From Planctomycetota bacterium (GTDB taxonomy: Bacteria; Planctomycetota; JAJSAM01): a stretch of DNA of 7,712 nucleotides. Where the stretch lies: positions 1-7,712 of the forward strand of contig JAOZQC010000143.1 in assembly GCA_029932425.1 (NCBI GenBank). Direction: 5' to 3'. The notes under the pieces were generated by a model that ran no database searches, was not told the origin of the DNA, and was given only the letters and a program-made list of their open reading frames with translations. Positions 5,536 through 7,712 of this stretch are shown here, in pieces. Each line of letters begins with the position of its first letter. The first letter of the stretch is position 1. The translations under genes were made by a program, and so were the position numbers.

Positions 5536-6582
5536 ATGAGAACGCCCGCCGTCGCCGCCCTCCTCCTCCTCGCCCTCCTCGTCGCCGCCCCCGACGCCCC
5601 CGGGCGCCCGCGCCTGCGCGGTCGCTTCGCCGCCTTTCTCCCCGAGACGGACGTGAGCATGTACGGGGCGCGCGCCTTCCCCGGGGGCACCGTCTACCTC
5701 TGCGGCCGGGAGGGTTCCCTGGCCCGCTCCCGGGACGGGGGGAAGAGCTGGGACGTGAAGGAGGTCCGGCCGGACGCGGTCCTGCGCGTCATGTGCTGGA
5801 TCGACGAGAACCGGGGGATCGTGGTGGCGCGCTCCCGCGGCCGGAACACCCTCTTCCTCACCCGCGACGGCGGGAACACCTTCTCCGCGGTGACGCTCGC
5901 CACCGAGGAGCCGGTGCGGGGCCTCGCCTTCCTCGACGCCCGAAACGGCTGGCTCGTGACGGGATCCGAGAAGACGGGGGACGGGGCCTGGTTCCGGACC
6001 ACCGACGGCGGCCGGACCTGGGCCCGGCCGAAGAGCGTCGCCTACGGGATCCCGGGCCGGGCGCTCCTCGCGGTCACCGCCGTGGGCAAGACCCGGCTCT
6101 GGGCGGTGGGCGGCCGCGTGAAGGTCCACCTCGTGGGGCGGGCCGCGAACTCCCTCCTCTACCAGAAGAAGAAGGGGTCCGTCCTCCACTCCGACGACGG
6201 GGGACGGACCTGGGACACCCAGGACGCGGGGAACGCCGCGGACGTGTTCCTCACGGACGTGGAGTTCCTCGACGAGAAGGTGGGCTTCGTGGTGGGATCG
6301 CAGGGCTTCGCGGCCCGGACCACCGACGGCGGCCGGACCTGGAAGAAGCTCGCCACGGGGGTCACGGCGAAGCTCCGGGCGGTGGACGCCCTCTCCCCCG
6401 ACGTCGCGTTCTGCGTGGGCGAGAAGGGCACGGCGCTGGTCACGAGCGACGGAGGCAAGACCTTCACGAAGCTGGCCACGGGCACGACGGCCGCGATCCA
6501 CGACGTCTCCTTCGCGGACGAGAACCACGGCTTCGCGGTGGGCTCGAAGGGCACGATCCTCCGCTTCGTCCGCGACTGGTGA
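5536..6582 (+). CDS. Secreted YCF48/BNR-type beta-propeller protein
   Basis: A 348-residue protein with an N-terminal signal peptide: MRTP, then a leucine/alanine core (residues 5-18) and a likely cleavage region near 18-23. It is therefore exported. The rest is a beta-propeller with six Asp-box motifs (S/T-x-D-G-G-x-[ST]-[WF]) at 65-72, 109-116, 155-162, 219-226, 262-269 and 303-310, plus a final partial blade (AIHDVSFADENHGFAVGSKG). The pattern of 'xDGGxTW' followed by 'F.D...G..VG..G' is that of the YCF48 (photosystem II assembly factor-like) family, which in non-photosynthetic bacteria has no settled role. Sialidase activity is not indicated, as no catalytic residues of that family are evident. 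Shine-Dalgarno is weak (GGAG at 5522-5525). It diverges from the catabolic cluster and is probably unrelated to it. The IS91-family element begins directly after its stop, but the C-terminus looks natural rather than truncated. Confidence 0.85.
   Translation: MRTPAVAALLLLALLVAAPDAPGRPRLRGRFAAFLPETDVSMYGARAFPGGTVYLCGREGSLARSRDGGKSWDVKEVRPDAVLRVMCWIDENRGIVVARSRGRNTLFLTRDGGNTFSAVTLATEEPVRGLAFLDARNGWLVTGSEKTGDGAWFRTTDGGRTWARPKSVAYGIPGRALLAVTAVGKTRLWAVGGRVKVHLVGRAANSLLYQKKKGSVLHSDDGGRTWDTQDAGNAADVFLTDVEFLDEKVGFVVGSQGFAARTTDGGRTWKKLATGVTAKLRAVDALSPDVAFCVGEKGTALVTSDGGKTFTKLATGTTAAIHDVSFADENHGFAVGSKGTILRFVRDW
5994..6021 (+). repeat. 28-bp exact direct repeat, copy 1 (copy 2 at 6315-6342)
   Basis: These 28 bases recur exactly 321 bp (107 codons) downstream in the same frame. 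They encode the Asp-box around TTDGGRTW in propeller blades 3 and 5. Nucleotide identity, not only protein identity, suggests a recent internal duplication or gene conversion between blades, or strong codon bias on a constrained motif. Confidence 0.8.
6315..6342 (+). repeat. 28-bp exact direct repeat, copy 2
   Basis: This is the second copy of the Asp-box-encoding repeat in the beta-propeller gene, identical to 5994-6021 and in the same reading frame. Confidence 0.8.
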
Positions 6583-6598
6583 AACATCGCCGGCCGGC
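6578..6598 (+). repeat. Copy 2 of the 21-bp imperfect direct repeat (other copy at 1378-1398)
   Basis: It overlaps the stop codon of the beta-propeller gene and ends where the untranslated region before the transposase begins. It agrees with 1378-1398 at 19 of 21 positions. It could mark a target-like sequence or an old element end, but chance is not excluded. Confidence 0.3.
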
Positions 6599-6653
6599 AC
6601 GGATTGAACTTGGCTCGCTCCGCTCGCAACTTCGCTGATCTTTCGTAGCCGCC

Positions 6654-6790
6654 CCGGCGGGTCCACCGCCCACCCAGCCGCAGGAGGGGGGCGCAGAAGG
6701 TCGCGCCTCTCGCTTCGCTCGCGTCACGCCCTTTGCGCCTGTGCAGGAACCGGCTGGGTGGGCTCGAGAGGGTTCGGGGTGGACGGCCGG
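6654..6790. repeat. Nested inverted repeats (long imperfect hairpin) before the transposase
   Basis: The outer arms are CCGGC-(2 nt)-GTCCACC (6654-6667) and GGTGGAC-(1 nt)-GCCGG (6778-6790). The middle arms are a perfect 13 bp, GCCCACCCAGCCG (6668-6680) with CGGCTGGGTGGGC (6751-6763). The inner arms, GGCGCA-G-AAGG (6690-6700) with CCTTTGCGCC (6730-6739), pair with one bulge. The apex is CGCG (6702-6705) with CGCG (6720-6723). A 14-nt asymmetric insertion separates the middle and outer 3' arms. The structure ends 16 bp before the transposase ATG. It could act as single-stranded DNA at the element end, or as an mRNA hairpin limiting transposase expression. Confidence 0.7.
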
Positions 6791-6806
6791 CCCGCGGAGG
6801 CTGAAG

Positions 6807-7712
6807 ATGGGAGGCATGGCCCGGTTCGTCCCCAACGTCCGCTTCCACCTGGCGCTCATCTTCGCGCTCCACTGGGAGGTCTTCTGGCGGGAGTACCGCC
6901 GCTGGATCCGCCCCGTGGTCTTCGAGACCATTCGCAAGATCCTGGCCTGCCGCACCCCGGTCCTCGGCGGCCACGTCTACCTCTGCCCCTCCTGCGGTGA
7001 GATCAAGGTCGTCCCTCATTCGTGCAAGTCGCGCTCCTGTCCCGGCGGCGGGAAGCACGCCACCGACGTGTGGGCGGACAAGGTCCTCAACGACCTCCTC
7101 GACGTCCCCTACCACCACCTGATCCTGGCTCTCCCCTGGCAACTCCGGCCCACTTGCCTCATGAACCGCAAGGTCTGCTTCAACATCCTCTTCCAGGCCG
7201 CCCGGCTCTCGATCCAGGACTGGGCGATGAAGGTGAAGGGCATGCGGATGGGGCTCGTCCCGGTCCTTCACACCTTCGGCTCGGACCTCAAGTTCCATCC
7301 CCACGTTCACCTCCTCGTCACGGCAGGAGGCCTCTCCCTCGACGGGAAGACATGGATGGCCACCGATCCCCGGTTCCTCATGTTCCACGGGGGGCTCAAG
7401 AAGAGGTGGCGCTACCACGTGGTCCGCCTCCTCCGGGAGGCGCACCGGCAAGGGAAGCTCCGCTTTCCCTCCTCCGCCGCCTACCTGAAGCAGTTCCCCT
7501 GCTTCAGCGGGCTCCTCGCCAAGCTCTACCAGGTCACCTGGTACGCCCACATCGGCGCCGCCCTCCTCGACCCGCGGTTCACCGTCCGCTACATCGGGCG
7601 CTACACCAAGAGGGCGGTGCCGGCCGAGTACCGGATCACCCACTACGACGGGAAGGTGGTCCGCTTCGAGTGCAATGCCTGCGGAAACGTGGTGAGGATC
7701 CCTCTCCGCCGA
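6807..7712 (+). CDS. IS91-family Y2 HUH transposase, N-terminal 302 residues, cut by window edge
   Basis: A rolling-circle transposase that nicks single-stranded DNA and forms 5'-phosphotyrosine links. It starts with a zinc-binding domain of the Zn_Tnp_IS91 type: Cys60, Cys63, Cys73 and Cys78 are present, but the expected fifth position of CPxC is Gly81 (CPGGG). The catalytic domain (Y2_Tnp type) shows the HUH motif HPHVH, with His166 and His168 as metal ligands, and the tyrosine pair in YIGRYTKR (Tyr262, Tyr266), four residues apart as in IS91. An extra CxxC (Cys289, Cys292) follows near the window end. The ATG at 6807 has GGAGG six bases upstream; a second ATG three codons later lacks suitable spacing. 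No frameshift or stop is seen in 302 codons, so the gene may be functional apart from the zinc change. A large hairpin lies just upstream. Confidence 0.93.
   Translation, partial: MGGMARFVPNVRFHLALIFALHWEVFWREYRRWIRPVVFETIRKILACRTPVLGGHVYLCPSCGEIKVVPHSCKSRSCPGGGKHATDVWADKVLNDLLDVPYHHLILALPWQLRPTCLMNRKVCFNILFQAARLSIQDWAMKVKGMRMGLVPVLHTFGSDLKFHPHVHLLVTAGGLSLDGKTWMATDPRFLMFHGGLKKRWRYHVVRLLREAHRQGKLRFPSSAAYLKQFPCFSGLLAKLYQVTWYAHIGAALLDPRFTVRYIGRYTKRAVPAEYRITHYDGKVVRFECNACGNVVRIPLRR

Larger units (their letters stand above)
6583..7712 (+). mobile_element. IS91-family insertion element, 5' part, runs off the window
   Basis: It comprises a 224-bp structured leader and a Y2/HUH transposase gene open at the window end. 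IS91-family elements move by rolling-circle replication, have no terminal inverted repeats and make no target duplication. Their left end (terIS) lies upstream of the transposase and their origin end (oriIS) downstream. Only the left side is present here. The exact left boundary is not visible; it falls somewhere between the stop codon at 6582 and the hairpin from 6654. GAAC and CTTG (CAAG on the other strand) overlap at 6606-6612. These are the tetranucleotides used as IS91 targets, but they normally flank the other end. Confidence 0.75.

Noticed and set aside
6590..6650. tRNA 3'-end remnant as an integration site (GGATTGAAC resembles a T-arm complement)
   Set aside because: The T-arm would need GGATTCGAACC; pairing and an acceptor stem are absent.
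5431..6666. Leftward 411-codon frame antisense to the beta-propeller gene
   Set aside because: Low-complexity Gly/Val/Glu/Arg composition with no recognisable motif, while the opposite strand encodes a clear signal peptide and six Asp-boxes.
6159..7643. Leftward 494-codon frame antisense to the transposase
   Set aside because: The rightward strand carries the zinc, HUH and Y2 motifs; the antisense product has no domain and crosses the hairpin region.
1..7712. CRISPR array, rRNA, tRNA or riboswitch
   Set aside because: No regularly spaced repeats, no rRNA/tRNA-like segments and no recognisable riboswitch core were seen on either strand.

Overview
This window comes from a very GC-rich bacterial chromosome. 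Codons end overwhelmingly in G or C, with CTC, GAG, CGG and ATC preferred, and most starts have GGAGG-type Shine-Dalgarno sites. The content is acyl-CoA metabolism plus the 5' part of an IS91-family element. That suggests an environmental heterotroph that degrades aromatic, alicyclic or fatty acids, but the sequence shown does not fix the phylum.

Left part (1-1280). A 3-hydroxyacyl-CoA dehydrogenase, cut by the window edge, reads leftward from 443. It diverges across 41 bp from a rightward pair: a hotdog-fold acyl-CoA thioesterase (485-913) and a 103-residue zinc-ribbon protein of unknown role (969-1280). A 363-bp convergent gap rich in GC palindromes follows (1281-1643).

Central part (1644-5403). 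Four leftward genes form a catabolic cluster. In transcription order they are a zinc-type oxidoreductase (5403-4369), an enoyl-CoA hydratase (4366-3611, 2 bp after the previous stop), a zinc alcohol dehydrogenase resembling 6-hydroxycyclohex-1-ene-1-carbonyl-CoA dehydrogenase (3514-2489), and an SDR 3-oxoacyl-CoA/ACP reductase with acetoacetyl-CoA-reductase-like motifs (2393-1644). Hydratase, hydroxyacyl dehydrogenase, ketoreductase, thioesterase and medium-chain dehydrogenases are the parts needed for modified beta-oxidation of a CoA-activated acid. The substrate cannot be read from this window. In the gap before the Had-like gene there is a good sigma70-type promoter whose 17-bp spacer is filled by an imperfect 16-bp palindrome, which looks like a repressor operator.

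Right part (5536-7712). A secreted YCF48/BNR-type beta-propeller protein (5536-6582) diverges from the catabolic cluster. Immediately after its stop comes the 5' region of an IS91-family element: a 137-bp set of nested inverted repeats, then a Y2/HUH transposase (from 6807) that runs off the window. The transposase keeps its HUH motif and both tyrosines but has glycine where relatives have a zinc-binding cysteine.

No complete new system is visible. The best leads are the promoter-operator at 3561-3589, the nested hairpin before the transposase, the altered zinc motif and the zinc-ribbon protein paired with the thioesterase.
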